Shown: positions 1-9,928 of the stretch, one piece after another
Layout: each line of letters opens with the position of its first letter
Numbering within the stretch: position 1 is the stretch's first letter
NCBI RefSeq assembly: GCF_014127105.1
Contig: NZ_CP059902.1
Span: 777,001 to 841,000 of the forward strand
DNA length: 64,000 bases
From: Devosia sp. MC521
GTDB taxonomy: Bacteria; Pseudomonadota; Alphaproteobacteria; Rhizobiales; Devosiaceae
Reading direction: 5' to 3'
Position numbers and translations under genes: made by a program
Notes under the pieces: model-generated
What the model was told of the DNA's origin: nothing
Database searches by the model: none
The model's input: only the letters and a program-made list of their open reading frames with translations

Positions 1-1255
1 GCTGTGCCCCATCCCCGAGCGTGGTGTTGGCATCGGCGCGTAAGGTTAGGGAGCGAGTGATATCGCTATCATGGGCGGTGAAGGTGACGCCGGGGCCAGC
101 AAAGACGCTGCCTGAAGTGCTTGAGGTAGCATCGGTCCAAGCGCCGTTATGGTCGGTGTAGCCAGCAGCCCATTCACCGGCATAGTTGAGGCCTAGGCGT
201 GGCGTGAAGCGAATGGCTTCCTCGCCGAACTGGCCTTCCAAGGTAGCGTTGAGATAGGCGCGGGTGGAATTGAAATTGTCCTCGCCGGAAGAATTGCTCT
301 TCTTGTTGGCGGCCGTGCCAGCGCCTGCGGTGAGATCGAGATATAGCTGATCGGTCAAACGGGTGGTGAGGTAAGGACCTGCCATCCAACCGGTGCCTGA
401 GAAGGTGTCGGTGGCGGTTTCAAAATTGTCCAAGCGGTCGATGCTGACAAAACCACCGACGAGAAGATCAGGGGTGAGGAGGTAATCCGCGCCAATGGCT
501 GCGGAGGTCGCGCGACCGTTCTGGCCACCAGCTTCGAGTAGCGAGAACGTGCCCTCCAGCCAGACGTCATATGGGCTTGTGCGCATCTCGCCGGATTGAT
601 CGACATCGGCAATGGCAGAGAGCGAGGCAGAGACCGGCAGGCTGCCGGTGGCGGCGAAGGAAGAGACGTAATTGAGCACGTCGCCGCCGTTCATGTCCGA
701 GCCAGTGCGCTGACCATTGAGGCGCGAAATGCGCTGACCTGTCGGACGGATGGAGTTGCCGAGCAGGTTGATGCGATCGGTGAGATAGCTTTGCTTGGCC
801 TGTTGTCGCGCGCCAAAACCCGCCTCTTCAACAGCACAGGTGCTGTCGAGCGCACTGAGCGTGAACGTGTTGAGCGTTTCCATGGTGCTTAGCGAGGTGG
901 GCAGGGTCTGGCCCATGGAATAGCGGGTTTTTTCAGTTGTTCGATCCTGCAAGTATAGGGTGAGGGGCGCGGTCGAGAATGGGGCCTGCAGATAGAAAGC
1001 GACCCATTTGGTGGACTGATATTGGGCGGTATCATCTATGGAGCGCAGGATCTTATTGCTGCTGTCGACCAAATAGATGCTGTAGTCGCTGTTAAGCGCT
1101 CCCAGCTCGGCCGAGACGGCTAGGCTGATTTGACCTGTGGCGCAGGAGCCTGAATTGAGCGTGACGGTTGCTGATGTCGGGATAACTGCATGCGCTGTGC
1201 CGATGATAGCGCTAGAGGCGAGCAGTGTGGCAAAGGCAAGGCGGGTAAAATGCAT
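1..1255 (-). CDS. Outer-membrane autotransporter-like beta-barrel protein (C-terminus cut off)
   Basis: The minus-strand reading frame stays open from an ATG at 1255 to the window edge (about 418 codons), so the C-terminus is missing. The product starts with a signal peptide (MHFTRLAFATLLASSA...GTAHA). A secreted domain of about 110 residues follows with two cysteines, near residues 38 and 142, that could pair. From about residue 230 there are alternating hydrophobic strands with the motif DVWLEGTFS, then repeated strand-turn units rich in Gly, Thr, Tyr and Asp. This looks like the start of an autotransporter-type barrel. The short N-terminal part does not resemble a long beta-helix passenger, so it may be a stand-alone barrel with a small exposed domain. 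Its job is unknown. An upstream gap of about 160 bp separates it from the receiver protein on the same strand. Confidence 0.7.
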   Translation of the reverse strand, partial: MHFTRLAFATLLASSAIIGTAHAVIPTSATVTLNSGSCATGQISLAVSAELGALNSDYSIYLVDSSNKILRSIDDTAQYQSTKWVAFYLQAPFSTAPLTLYLQDRTTEKTRYSMGQTLPTSLSTMETLNTFTLSALDSTCAVEEAGFGARQQAKQSYLTDRINLLGNSIRPTGQRISRLNGQRTGSDMNGGDVLNYVSSFAATGSLPVSASLSAIADVDQSGEMRTSPYDVWLEGTFSLLEAGGQNGRATSAAIGADYLLTPDLLVGGFVSIDRLDNFETATDTFSGTGWMAGPYLTTRLTDQLYLDLTAGAGTAANKKSNSSGEDNFNSTRAYLNATLEGQFGEEAIRFTPRLGLNYAGEWAAGYTDHNGAWTDATSSTSGSVFAGPGVTFTAHDSDITRSLTLRADANTTLGDGAQ

Positions 1256-1417
1256 CTAATATCTCAGAACGTGACGGCAGCAATGCCGCCAGAAATAGTG
1301 TTCTAAGTATTGTTAATCAACGAAAAAACGAACGTTGGTGCAGTTAGGAATGAGCGCGGCCGAGTTGGTGACTGGAAGATGTGGGATGTCACCAATCTTC
1401 GCGGTAATAGCCCAGCT

Positions 1418-1957
1418 TTATACTGTCGGCTGCGGGGCTTCGAGGCTCACACGGGGCACGAAGGGCACAATATTGTCGCTGAAACGACGGGTCGGGTGCA
1501 CGTCTGGCTCGGGTAGAATGCCGCGGCGGTCGGGGCCAAAATAGCCGAAGTCAACCGTGCCAACGACGTCGTGCTTGAGAAGGCGCTGCTGAACGCGTTG
1601 TAGCAGGTGCCGGGGCGACATGGGCTTAACGACGACCTCATCAATGCCAGCAGAGACCGACTGCTCGCGCGTGTCGGGGGTAATGCGGCGGGTGAGGGCG
1701 ATGACCGGCAGATCGCGGTTGACGAAGCTTGGGTCTAGGCGAATGGCCTCTACCATTTCATAGGCAGGGCGACCATCACGGTCGAAATCCACCACCAGCA
1801 GATCAAGCGGGGCAATGCGCATATAGGCGAACAGCTCAATGTCGCTTTCGAATGTGCGGACGCGCAGGCGCGAGTCACCGGCCAACACCATCGCCAAAAC
1901 AGCGGTAAGTGCGGGGGTGGCGGCCAATATAGCGACTGTCTTGCCTCGAGCGACCAA
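1418..1957 (-). CDS. Single-domain response regulator (receiver) protein
   Basis: A 179-residue protein made mostly of one CheY-like receiver domain: beta-1 VAILAATPA, the expected phospho-acceptor Asp in LLVVDFDRDG, Thr in VIALTRR and the conserved Lys in VVKPMSP. About 45 residues without a recognisable output domain follow, so signalling is probably by protein contact. The first acidic pair normally found after beta-1 is missing (ATPALT instead of DD), which could weaken Mg binding. The start is TTG at 1957: an AGAAGGA ribosome site lies 7 bases upstream and a stop codon lies seven codons upstream, leaving no better start. No partner kinase is adjacent. Confidence 0.75.
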   Translation of the reverse strand: MVARGKTVAILAATPALTAVLAMVLAGDSRLRVRTFESDIELFAYMRIAPLDLLVVDFDRDGRPAYEMVEAIRLDPSFVNRDLPVIALTRRITPDTREQSVSAGIDEVVVKPMSPRHLLQRVQQRLLKHDVVGTVDFGYFGPDRRGILPEPDVHPTRRFSDNIVPFVPRVSLEAPQPTV

Positions 1958-2051
1958 GAACGATTCCTTCTTGCGTTAATGCATTGTTAACACGCAAGGA
2001 TGAGGCAAAGAAGCAGCGCGGGCATACGTTAAAGGATTGGCTGTAGATAAA

Positions 2052-2081
2052 GAAAAACCCGCCGATCCGAAGATCGACGGG
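2052..2081 (-). terminator. Rho-independent terminator of sodB
   Basis: Read on the minus strand, a 10-bp stem (arms 2058-2067 and 2072-2081, one mismatch) with a four-base loop is followed directly by a run of T residues (2052-2057). It lies about 30 bases past the sodB stop codon. Confidence 0.8.
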
Positions 2082-2112
2082 TGCGCGCAAAAACTCTTTT
2101 CAGAGTAATGGC

Positions 2113-2721
2113 TTAGGCAGTGGCTTCTTCGAACATCTTTTCTACGTGTTCCCAGTTCACCAGGTTGTCGAACCAAGCTTCGAGGTACTTTGGACGCGCG
2201 TTGCGGTAGTCGATGTAATAGGAGTGTTCCCAAACGTCGACACCGAGCAGTGGCTTGCCGCCGTGTACGAGTGGCGATTCACCATTGGCAGTCTTGGTCA
2301 CTTCCAGCTTGCCGTCCTTGAAGGACAGCCATGCCCAGCCCGAACCAAACTGGGTGGTGCCAGCAGCGATGAAGTCTGCGCGGAACTTGTCGAAGCCACC
2401 GAGGTCGCTGTCGATTGCTGCCTGCAGCTTGCCTGGGAGCTTGTTGCCGCCGCCGTTTGGCTTCATCCAGTTCCAGAAGTGAACGTGGTTGTAGTGCTGA
2501 CCAGCGTTGTTGAACAGACCAGCGTTCTTGCCGAAGCTTTCACGAACGATGTCTTCAAGTGGCAGGATTTCCAGACCCGAACCTTCCAGCAGCTTTTCGC
2601 CGTTGGTGACATAAGCTTGGTGATGCTTGTCGTGGTGGAACTCAAGCGTCTCTGCCGACATGTACGGGCCCAAAGCGTCGTATGCGTAAGGCAGTGGCGG
2701 CAGGGTGAACTTGGTGGTCAT
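2113..2721 (-). CDS. sodB: Superoxide dismutase, iron type
   Basis: A 202-residue Fe/Mn superoxide dismutase that turns superoxide into oxygen and hydrogen peroxide. The N-terminal helical hairpin and C-terminal alpha/beta domain are both complete. Metal ligands by comparison with E. coli SodB are His29 (FHHDKHH), His79 (YNHVHFW), and Asp162 and His166 (DVWEHSYYIDYRN). Gln75, in the NNAGQ motif ahead of the second ligand, occupies the place typical of iron enzymes (Gln69 in E. coli), where manganese enzymes have Gly. There is no signal peptide, so it is cytoplasmic. A GGAGG ribosome site precedes ATG at 2721. It appears to be its own transcription unit, with a promoter at 2778-2805 and a terminator at 2052-2081. 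Metal choice is inferred from sequence only. Confidence 0.95.
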   Translation of the reverse strand: MTTKFTLPPLPYAYDALGPYMSAETLEFHHDKHHQAYVTNGEKLLEGSGLEILPLEDIVRESFGKNAGLFNNAGQHYNHVHFWNWMKPNGGGNKLPGKLQAAIDSDLGGFDKFRADFIAAGTTQFGSGWAWLSFKDGKLEVTKTANGESPLVHGGKPLLGVDVWEHSYYIDYRNARPKYLEAWFDNLVNWEHVEKMFEEATA

Positions 2722-2777
2722 AAAAGCCTCCGTTGAGTGTAATCGTAATCCGATGGCGACGCCGAATTTCGACTGAC

Positions 2778-2812
2778 CTTATATCAGCCTGAAGCGGCAC
2801 AACAATGTTGTG
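2778..2812 (-). promoter_or_regulatory. Probable sodB promoter with overlapping palindrome
   Basis: On the minus strand a TTGTTG hexamer (2800-2805) is 16 bases from TATAAG (2778-2783), a plausible sigma-70 pair about 57 bases upstream of sodB. A perfect 7-bp inverted repeat with a one-base centre (2798-2812, half site CACAACA) covers the -35 box, as expected for an operator. The binding protein is not identifiable from sequence. Confidence 0.5.
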
Positions 2813-2819
2813 AAATAGA

Positions 2820-4901
2820 CTATTCGTCCATTCCGACCGACTTAATCGCAAAGGCATAGCACTCGGCGGTCTCTTTGAAGCGTTCGAAACGCCCAGAGGC
2901 GCCACCATGTCCTGCCCCCATATTGGTCTTGAGATACAATGGTGCATCGCCCAGCTTGGTTGCGCGCAATTTGGCGACCCATTTGGCTGGTTCCCAATAG
3001 GTCACGCGTGGGTCGGTGAGACCGGCGAGCGCAAAGAGCGGAGGGTATTCCTGCGCGGCGACGTTCTCATAGGGCGCGTAGGACGCAATGCGCGTGTAGT
3101 CTTCTTCGGACTCGATTGGGTTACCCCACTCTGGCCATTCCGGCGGGGTGAGGGGCAGGGTGTAATCGAGCATGGTATTGAGGACGTCGACGAAGGGCAC
3201 GTTGGCGATGACGCCTGCCCAAAGGTCCGGGCGCATGTTGGCGATGGCACCCATCAACATACCGCCAGCGGAGCCACCTTCGGTGACGATCTTGCCAGCT
3301 GAGGTATAGCCCTCAGCGATCAGCATTTCTGCGGAGGCGATGAAGTCGCCAAAGGTGTTGGTCTTGTGTGCGGTCTTGCCGAGGCGATACCAGCGATAGC
3401 CCTTTTCCATGCCGCCACGGATGTGGGCAATGGCATAGACAAAACCGCGATCGACCAGCGAAAGTTTTGAAACCGAGAAGGCCGCAGGCATGGACATGCC
3501 ATAGGCGCCATAGCCGTAGAGCAGCACTGGGTTGGAGCCGTCGAGCTTGAGGCCCTTGCGGTAGAGCAGGGTAACAGGAACCTCTTCGCCGTCGGCAGCC
3601 TTGGCGAAAAGACGCTTGGTTTCATAGCCTTCTGGGTTATGGCCAGAGGGGACTTCCTGCGTCTTGAGGAGCGCGCGCTCGCCCGTTTCGAGGTTTACGT
3701 CGAAGAGCTGCTGCGGTGTCGTTGGGGAAGAATAGGAGAGGCGGAAGACGGCGGTGTCGAACTCGTAGCCCGTCGCCATGCCGAGCGAATATGCGTCTTC
3801 ATCAAAGCCGACGATCTCTTCCTTGCCGGTACGTAAATCGCGGGAGACGATGCGCGGCAGACCATCTTCGCGCTCAAGTCGGAGCATGTAGTTTTTGAGA
3901 AGGGCGACGTCGAGGACGAGAACACCTTCCTTATGGGGGACGAGATCGGTCCAGTTTTCTGGCGCCGGGGCGTCTGCAGAAACGGTAACGATTTTATAGT
4001 CTTCGGCCCCGTCCGCATTGGTGCGGATGTAGAGCAGACCATCGCGTTCATCGACTTCATATTCACGACCAACCACGCGCGGCGCGACGAGGATTGGGTC
4101 CCCGCCGTTTTCCGCGTCGATCAGATAGACCTCGCTGGTCTGGTGATCATGGGCGTCGATAATGAGGAATTTTTCCGAGAGGGTCTTGTCGATGCCGACG
4201 AAAAAGCCCGGATCTTCTTCTTCATAGATAACGGCGTCGCTGTCCTGCGCCGTGCCGATGATGTGCTGGCGGACGCGGAAGGGGCGGTGGTTATCGTCGT
4301 ATTCGACGTAGTAAATCGAGGAGCTGTCATTGCTCCAAACAAAGCCGCCAGCAGTGTCTTTGATGACCTCGTCGCGGTCCACGCCGGTGGCGATGTCGCG
4401 CAGGACGATGTCGTAATATTCCGAGCCCGCGCGGTCCGCCGCCCAAGCGAGAACGCTATGGGTATTGTCGTGAGATGCTCCGGCAAAACCGAAGTACCCT
4501 TCACCAGCTTCAGCATTGCAATCGAGCAGGATTGTTTCTTCGCCACCCTCACGTGGGGTGCGGACGATCAGCGGGTATTGCTTACCCTCAAGCATGCGGG
4601 TGTTGTAGGCGTAAGGACCATCTGGAGACGGCACGCCGCTGTCGTCTTCCTTGATGCGGCCTCTGATTTCCTTGAAGATTTTATCGCGCAGCGCCTCGGT
4701 GGGCTTGCCGAAATGGGCTTCGTAGTAAGCGTTTTCGGCGTCAAGATAGGTGCGGATTTCACCGTCGAGTGCCGATGGGTCCTGCATCACCGCCTGCCAG
4801 TTTTGAGCGCGAAGCCACGCGTAATGGTCTTCAACGGTGACACCGTGATGCGTGTGGCTATGGAAAACGCGCTTGGCGACGGGCGGTGTGAGCTCAGTCA
4901 T
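2820..4901 (-). CDS. ptrB: Oligopeptidase B (S9 serine peptidase)
   Basis: A 693-residue member of the prolyl oligopeptidase family, close to the usual length of oligopeptidase B, which cuts short peptides after Arg or Lys in the cytoplasm. Residues about 5-410 form the beta-propeller that limits access to small substrates, and about 420-693 form the alpha/beta hydrolase. The catalytic set is visible: Ser544 in GGSAGG, Asp630 in LTDPR and His665 in GAGHGG. Acidic residues in the hydrolase domain fit an enzyme preferring basic side chains, but prolyl specificity cannot be fully excluded. There is no signal peptide. It is divergent from the Mnh antiporter operon across a 205-bp gap. Confidence 0.9.
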   Translation of the reverse strand: MTELTPPVAKRVFHSHTHHGVTVEDHYAWLRAQNWQAVMQDPSALDGEIRTYLDAENAYYEAHFGKPTEALRDKIFKEIRGRIKEDDSGVPSPDGPYAYNTRMLEGKQYPLIVRTPREGGEETILLDCNAEAGEGYFGFAGASHDNTHSVLAWAADRAGSEYYDIVLRDIATGVDRDEVIKDTAGGFVWSNDSSSIYYVEYDDNHRPFRVRQHIIGTAQDSDAVIYEEEDPGFFVGIDKTLSEKFLIIDAHDHQTSEVYLIDAENGGDPILVAPRVVGREYEVDERDGLLYIRTNADGAEDYKIVTVSADAPAPENWTDLVPHKEGVLVLDVALLKNYMLRLEREDGLPRIVSRDLRTGKEEIVGFDEDAYSLGMATGYEFDTAVFRLSYSSPTTPQQLFDVNLETGERALLKTQEVPSGHNPEGYETKRLFAKAADGEEVPVTLLYRKGLKLDGSNPVLLYGYGAYGMSMPAAFSVSKLSLVDRGFVYAIAHIRGGMEKGYRWYRLGKTAHKTNTFGDFIASAEMLIAEGYTSAGKIVTEGGSAGGMLMGAIANMRPDLWAGVIANVPFVDVLNTMLDYTLPLTPPEWPEWGNPIESEEDYTRIASYAPYENVAAQEYPPLFALAGLTDPRVTYWEPAKWVAKLRATKLGDAPLYLKTNMGAGHGGASGRFERFKETAECYAFAIKSVGMDE

Positions 4902-5106
4902 GATCTCTCCAATGGGCCTGCGATGACATGCAGGTGAAGTGACATGGAGATAGGACGCCCCGTCGGGTTTTGCCAGCCCGGAATACGTTGAAAAGCGAAA
5001 CTGGCGTACCGGCGGGGACGGATTTTGCTTGTGACAGTCCAGTCATTCTTTAAGGTCCGAATCTCGCGCGCAATAAGAATCGAACTGTTGATAAGAGGCG
5101 GTCCGC

Positions 5107-7515
5107 TTGGAGCTCGATACTCAAGACTATGTTGGTATGGCCGCGATCGCGCCTTTTGTTGCAGCGGTATTCGCGCCACTGCTCGGGCGGTTGTTCGGTC
5201 ATATTAGTGGTTTGGCTCTGGCACTCGTCCCAGCTGCGATCTTTTACTATTTGACCGGCTTCGCGCCAGCGGTGGTTAATGGCGAAACAATTGCCACCTC
5301 GCTGGACTGGATTCCGGCCTATGGGATTGGTTTGAGCTTTTTTGTCGATGGTCTGGCGCTGGTCTTTGCACTGACCATTTCGGGCATTGGAACGCTCATC
5401 ATTCTCTATGCCAGCGCTTACCTCAAGGGGCATGAACATCAGGGGCGTTTTATTGGCTTTATGCTGGCTTTTATGGGCGCCATGCTGGGCCTCGTCTTGG
5501 CCGATAGCCTGCTTGGGCTATTCGTGTTCTGGGAGCTGACCTCGATCACCTCCTTCTTGCTGATTGGGTTTGATCATAAGCGCCAGGCGGCGCGACGGGC
5601 GGCAATTCAGGCCCTGGTGATCACCAATATCGGCGGCATGTGCCTGCTCGCCGGGGCGATCCTCGTCTATGTGCTCACCGGCACTTGGGAGATGAGTGCT
5701 GTGCGCGGCATGGGCGATGTCCTGCGCGAGCATTCGCTCTATCTTGTCGTTCTGCTGTGCTTCCTCGGGGCGGCCTTTACCAAGAGTGCTCAGTTTCCGC
5801 TGCACTTCTGGTTGCCCAACGCTATGGAAGCGCCAACGCCGGTGTCGGCTTTCCTCCATTCTGCCACCATGGTGCAGGCGGGGGTATATCTTCTCGCCCG
5901 CATGACCCCAAGTCTTGGCGGAACAGCGGAGTGGATGAGCATTCTCACCATTTTTGGTGGTATCACCCTGTTGTGGGGTGCGCTGGGCGCGATCAAGCAG
6001 ACCGATCTCAAACAAATCTTGGCACAAACCACCATCGCATCGCTGGGTGTGCTGGTCCTGCTGCTGGGCCTTGGCTCAAGCTATGCCGTGGCCGGTGTCG
6101 CCGTCTATTTCGTGGCGCATGCCTGCTATAAGGCGGGCCTGTTTATGGTCGCGGGCGCGGTGGATCATGAAACAGGTACGCGCGAGATCACCGCCCTCGG
6201 CGGCTTGCGCAACGCAATGCCTGTGACTTTTGCGGGCGCTGTGCTCGGCGCTCTCTCGATGATCGGCTTGCCGCTCACCCTTGGCTATTTCGCCAAGGAA
6301 GAAATGTATGCGGGGCTCCTCTCTGGCGAGTGGACAGTTTTGCTGACGCTGGCGGTGCTGCTGCTTGGCAATGGTCTCTTGGCGGGTGTGGCAATGATCG
6401 TGATGATCAAGCCGTTCATGGGGCCACAGATCGATACGCCCAAGCATGCGCACGAGGCTCCGATTGCTATGCTGGTCGGGCCGGTTTTGCTCGGCGTGAT
6501 CGGTGTGCTGCTTGGTGCGATGCCGGGCTTTGTTGGTGCCAATATTCTGGAGCCCGCTGCGAGCGCCATTCGCGGAAGCGGTGTTGAAAGCCATTTGTCT
6601 TTGGCGATCGATGTCACCTCGCCGTTGGTCTGGCTCTCGATTGCCACTTGGGCCGTTGGTGTGGTCGCCTATCTGCAAGCCAATCGTTTGCGCAGCATGC
6701 TTCGCAAGTTTGACGCGGCAATTGGCTGGACGGCAGACACTGTGTTCGATCGTGTCATGTTCGGCCTCATTCGCTTTTCGGCGCGGGTGACGCAAACCCT
6801 GCATCACGGCAAGCTGGAGATCTATCTCGTCGTCGTCTTCTGCGCCTTGGGGCTGGCCTTGTTTGGGCCGATGCTGGCTTGGGGCGGGTTCGACTGGCTG
6901 GTGCCGACCCGTGACTTGGGTGACTGGAGCCAGCGGCTTGTGCTGCCGAGCCTCCATTTTTACGAGTGGGCGATTTTCATTACGGCGATCATCGGGCTGG
7001 TGGCAGTGCTGTGCGCTCCGACGCGCCTCGTCGCCATTCTGGCGCTGGGCGTGCAGGGCACGTCGGTTGCGCTGATCTTCCTGATCTTTGGTGCGCCGGA
7101 TTTGGCCTTCACCCAGCTGATGGTGGAAGTGCTTTCGGTGGTAGTGCTGACCTTTGTCATGAGCCGTCTACGGCTTGATGTGAAGGATCATCGGCCGTTT
7201 GAAGACTGGGCGCGCGACGGCACGATTGCCATCATTTGCGGGGCCGGGGTGAGTCTTCTCTTGATGCTGGTGCTCAACGGCGAGTTGAACACCCGTCTTT
7301 CGGACTTCTTCATCCAGACCAGCGTGCCGATTGCCCATGGCCATAACATCGTTAACGTCATTCTCGTCGACTATCGCGGCTTTGATACCCTGGGTGAGAT
7401 CGCTGTGGTGATGGGCGCAGGCATGGCCATTCTGGCGCTGCTGCGTCGCCCCAAGAAAGAGCCTGTGGCGAAGAAGACTCCAGTGCCGCGCAAGGCCAAG
7501 AAGGTGACGCCATGA
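5107..7515 (+). CDS. mnhA: Monovalent cation/H+ antiporter subunit A
   Basis: An 802-residue polytopic membrane protein, the largest subunit of the Mrp/Mnh/Pha complex that exports Na+ or K+ in exchange for protons and supports alkali and salt tolerance. The N-terminal two thirds resemble the proton-pumping NuoL/NuoM family, with the conserved helix [20 protein letters not shown] and a broken-helix lysine region. The last part holds the DUF4040 segment ([13 protein letters not shown]) and the MbhE-like segment ([12 protein letters not shown]). It is not fused to subunit B, unlike the PhaAB form of some rhizobia. The start is TTG at 5107. The C-terminus is a lysine-rich tail. The stop overlaps the mnhB start (ATGA), indicating translational coupling. 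Confidence 0.93.
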   Translation: MELDTQDYVGMAAIAPFVAAVFAPLLGRLFGHISGLALALVPAAIFYYLTGFAPAVVNGETIATSLDWIPAYGIGLSFFVDGLALVFALTISGIGTLIILYASAYLKGHEHQGRFIGFMLAFMGAMLGLVLADSLLGLFVFWELTSITSFLLIGFDHKRQAARRAAIQALVITNIGGMCLLAGAILVYVLTGTWEMSAVRGMGDVLREHSLYLVVLLCFLGAAFTKSAQFPLHFWLPNAMEAPTPVSAFLHSATMVQAGVYLLARMTPSLGGTAEWMSILTIFGGITLLWGALGAIKQTDLKQILAQTTIASLGVLVLLLGLGSSYAVAGVAVYFVAHACYKAGLFMVAGAVDHETGTREITALGGLRNAMPVTFAGAVLGALSMIGLPLTLGYFAKEEMYAGLLSGEWTVLLTLAVLLLGNGLLAGVAMIVMIKPFMGPQIDTPKHAHEAPIAMLVGPVLLGVIGVLLGAMPGFVGANILEPAASAIRGSGVESHLSLAIDVTSPLVWLSIATWAVGVVAYLQANRLRSMLRKFDAAIGWTADTVFDRVMFGLIRFSARVTQTLHHGKLEIYLVVVFCALGLALFGPMLAWGGFDWLVPTRDLGDWSQRLVLPSLHFYEWAIFITAIIGLVAVLCAPTRLVAILALGVQGTSVALIFLIFGAPDLAFTQLMVEVLSVVVLTFVMSRLRLDVKDHRPFEDWARDGTIAIICGAGVSLLLMLVLNGELNTRLSDFFIQTSVPIAHGHNIVNVILVDYRGFDTLGEIAVVMGAGMAILALLRRPKKEPVAKKTPVPRKAKKVTP

Positions 7516-7937
7516 ACACCGTCATTTTCCGCACGCTTGCGCCGCTGATCGTGGCGACCATGTTGGTCTTCTCCTGGTACATTTGCCTGCGTGGTCACAA
7601 TGAGCCGGGCGGGGGCTTTATCGGTGGGTTGATCGCTGCGTCCGCCATTGCCGTTTACGGCATGGCTGTGGGCGTGCCGACGGTACGCAAAGCGCTGCGG
7701 CTTGATCCGCTGGCCTTCGCCGGGATTGGCGTGCTGCTGGCGGGGGCCTCGGGCCTATTGAGCGTCTTTATCGATGCGCCGTTCATGACCTCGATCTGGT
7801 GGTTCATGAGCGTGGGCGGCAATGAGGTGGCGCTATCGACGCCAATGTTCTTCGATATTGGCGTTTATCTCGTCGTCTTCGGCACGATCTCGGCCATTTC
7901 GCTTTCCCTTGAAAGCGACCGTGAGGAGGACCTGTAA
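7512..7937 (+). CDS. mnhB: Monovalent cation/H+ antiporter subunit B
   Basis: A 141-residue membrane protein with four predicted helices. It carries the MnhB-family signature [11 protein letters not shown] near residue 30. It forms part of the membrane arm of the multi-subunit antiporter. The start overlaps the end of mnhA by four bases, and mnhC begins one base after its stop. Confidence 0.92.
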   Translation: MNTVIFRTLAPLIVATMLVFSWYICLRGHNEPGGGFIGGLIAASAIAVYGMAVGVPTVRKALRLDPLAFAGIGVLLAGASGLLSVFIDAPFMTSIWWFMSVGGNEVALSTPMFFDIGVYLVVFGTISAISLSLESDREEDL

Positions 7938-7938
7938 A

Positions 7939-8316
7939 ATGGACTATATTCTTGCGGGCCTCGTCGGGCTTTTCATTGCGCTGGGGGTCTATCTGCTGTT
8001 GTCGCGTTCGGTGATCCGGATGCTGATCGGCATGACCATTTTCGGCAATGGCGTCAATTTGCTGATTTTCACCAGTGGTCGTGTGACCCGCGAAGTCGCG
8101 CCGATTGTGCCTTGGGGACAGAGCGTGCCGGAGGGCGTGATCGCCAATCCATTGCCGCAAGCGCTGATCCTGACGGCCATTGTTATCGGCTTTTCGATGT
8201 TCGCCTTTTTGCTGGTGCTGGCGTTCCGCGCCTATCAGAGCCTTGATGCCGACAATACTGACACCATGCGCCTCGCCGAGCCGAAAGACGCTCCGCAGCC
8301 GCCGCTGAGCTATTGA
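7939..8316 (+). CDS. mnhC: Monovalent cation/H+ antiporter subunit C
   Basis: A 125-residue NuoK-like protein with three membrane helices (starting MDYILAGLVGL) and the family motif IGMTIFGNGVNLLIF. The ATG at 7939 was chosen over an in-frame upstream extension because the extension overlaps mnhB and a strong purine-rich site (GAGGAGG) lies just ahead of this ATG. The C-terminus is a short charged cytoplasmic tail. It is third in the operon. Confidence 0.92.
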   Translation: MDYILAGLVGLFIALGVYLLLSRSVIRMLIGMTIFGNGVNLLIFTSGRVTREVAPIVPWGQSVPEGVIANPLPQALILTAIVIGFSMFAFLLVLAFRAYQSLDADNTDTMRLAEPKDAPQPPLSY

Positions 8317-8320
8317 TCCG

Positions 8321-9928
8321 ATGGCAAGTCCTTCTACCTCTCCAGTCGATACCACGGGCGCAATGATCGAAATGGCGACGCCACTTGCCGATTGGGTGCT
8401 GGTGCTGCCCGTCGCTCTGGCACTGATGGGTGCTGCTGCGCTGTTGGCGCTGCGTCAGATCAATAAGGCGCCGCTGATTGGCGCGCTGATCATCGTCGGC
8501 GTGATCATCGCCTGCGAAGTGCAACTTCTGCTCGACGTTGTGGCCAACGGGCCGGCGAGCATGACCATGGGCAAGTGGTTCCCGCCTTTCGGGATTGCTC
8601 TGACGGCAGATCTGTTTGGCGCGACTTTCGCGCTGGTCGCTTCCATCGTCACCTTCGTGGTGTTGATTTATGCTGAGGCCGACCGAGCGGAAGCGGACAG
8701 TAAGGACGCATTCCATTCGCAGGTGCTGCTGTTGCTCGCGGGTGTGACGGGGGCGTTCCTGACCGGCGACCTCTTCAATCTCTATGTCTGGTTTGAAGTG
8801 ATGCTGATCGCGTCCTTTGGCCTTTTGGTACAGGGATCGCGTCCGCTTCAGCTCGATGGGGCGATTAAATACGGCTTTCTGAACTTCCTCGCGACGACGC
8901 TGTTTCTGCTCTCGCTCGGCCTGACCTATGGTTCGGTCGGGACGCTCAATATGGCTGATATTTTGCTGCTGGCGCCCAGCGCGAATCCGGCCGCTATGGC
9001 GGGTATCGCTGCGCTGCTGCTCTTGGCCTTCGGCATGAAGGCGGCGGCGTTTCCGGTCAATGCGTGGCTTCCGGCGTCTTATCACACGCCAGCGCCAGCC
9101 GTGTCGGCGCTGTTTGCTGGGCTCCTCACCAAGATTGGCGTCTATGCGCTCATTCGCTCGTTGGTGGCCGTGTTGCCGGGGAGCCGCGAGCTGCTCGAGC
9201 CGGTCATTGCCGCGCTGGTCATTGGAACGCTGCTGGTGGCTCCGCTCGGGGCGATTGCCGAAACCAATTTGCGGCGGGCTATTGGATTTTTCGTTATCGG
9301 CGGGATTGGCGCGGCCATGGTCGGCCTGGCTATTCCAAGCGAGACGGGTCTGGCCGGATCAGGCCTCTATATCGTCCACGCCATTTTGACCATGACCGCA
9401 CTCTACATGGTGGTTGGCGTGATCGAGAAAGTGACGGGGCAGACCAATACGCGCAAAATGGGCGGGCTTTATGCCAAGCATGCGCCGCTGTCGGTGTTGT
9501 TTCTTGTTCTGGTGCTGGCCGCAGCGGGCGTGCCGCCGTTTCTTGGGTTCTGGCCAAAACTTCTGCTTCTGGAAGCCAGCTTTGCAGATGGCGTCGCGGG
9601 CGAGGGGAGCTGGGTGGGCAATTGGTTGCTGTGGTCGCTGCTGATCAATGCTGTGCTGACTTTGATTGCGGGTACGCGCCTCTGGGCCCATGTGTTCTGG
9701 CGCAATGGACCGGAGGGGGAGACATCCGAGCATGTGAGCAGCACGGTGCTGCCGCTTGGGAAGCGCGGGCAGATTGGCCTTGGCGCGGTGGGCGGTCTTA
9801 CCGTGGCGATCATCTTGCTGGGCCTGTGGCCGGGCCCCCTGATGGCCAATATTAAGCAGGGCGCGGCCGACATCGTTGACCCAAGCCGCTATATTGCAGC
9901 CACCAATCTGGCAGAGGACGGGAAATGA
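8321..9928 (+). CDS. mnhD: Monovalent cation/H+ antiporter subunit D
   Basis: A 535-residue NuoM/NuoN-like proton-translocating subunit with about 14 membrane helices. Conserved segments include LTGDLFNLYVWFEVMLIASFG, the lysine helix GMKAAAFPVNAWLPASYHTPAP and the C-terminal AAGVPPFLGFWPK. ATG at 8321 is four bases after the mnhC stop. An in-frame ATG at 8363 would remove 14 weakly conserved residues and is also possible. The stop overlaps the mnhE start (ATGA). Confidence 0.93.
   Translation: MASPSTSPVDTTGAMIEMATPLADWVLVLPVALALMGAAALLALRQINKAPLIGALIIVGVIIACEVQLLLDVVANGPASMTMGKWFPPFGIALTADLFGATFALVASIVTFVVLIYAEADRAEADSKDAFHSQVLLLLAGVTGAFLTGDLFNLYVWFEVMLIASFGLLVQGSRPLQLDGAIKYGFLNFLATTLFLLSLGLTYGSVGTLNMADILLLAPSANPAAMAGIAALLLLAFGMKAAAFPVNAWLPASYHTPAPAVSALFAGLLTKIGVYALIRSLVAVLPGSRELLEPVIAALVIGTLLVAPLGAIAETNLRRAIGFFVIGGIGAAMVGLAIPSETGLAGSGLYIVHAILTMTALYMVVGVIEKVTGQTNTRKMGGLYAKHAPLSVLFLVLVLAAAGVPPFLGFWPKLLLLEASFADGVAGEGSWVGNWLLWSLLINAVLTLIAGTRLWAHVFWRNGPEGETSEHVSSTVLPLGKRGQIGLGAVGGLTVAIILLGLWPGPLMANIKQGAADIVDPSRYIAATNLAEDGK

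Noticed and set aside
1310..1544. Two short plus-strand frames near 1.3-1.5 kb
   Set aside because: They mostly lie opposite the receiver-domain gene and have no support.
3933..4937. A 334-codon open frame on the plus strand
   Set aside because: It lies opposite oligopeptidase B, whose catalytic motifs are all in the other strand; no ribosome site or family features.
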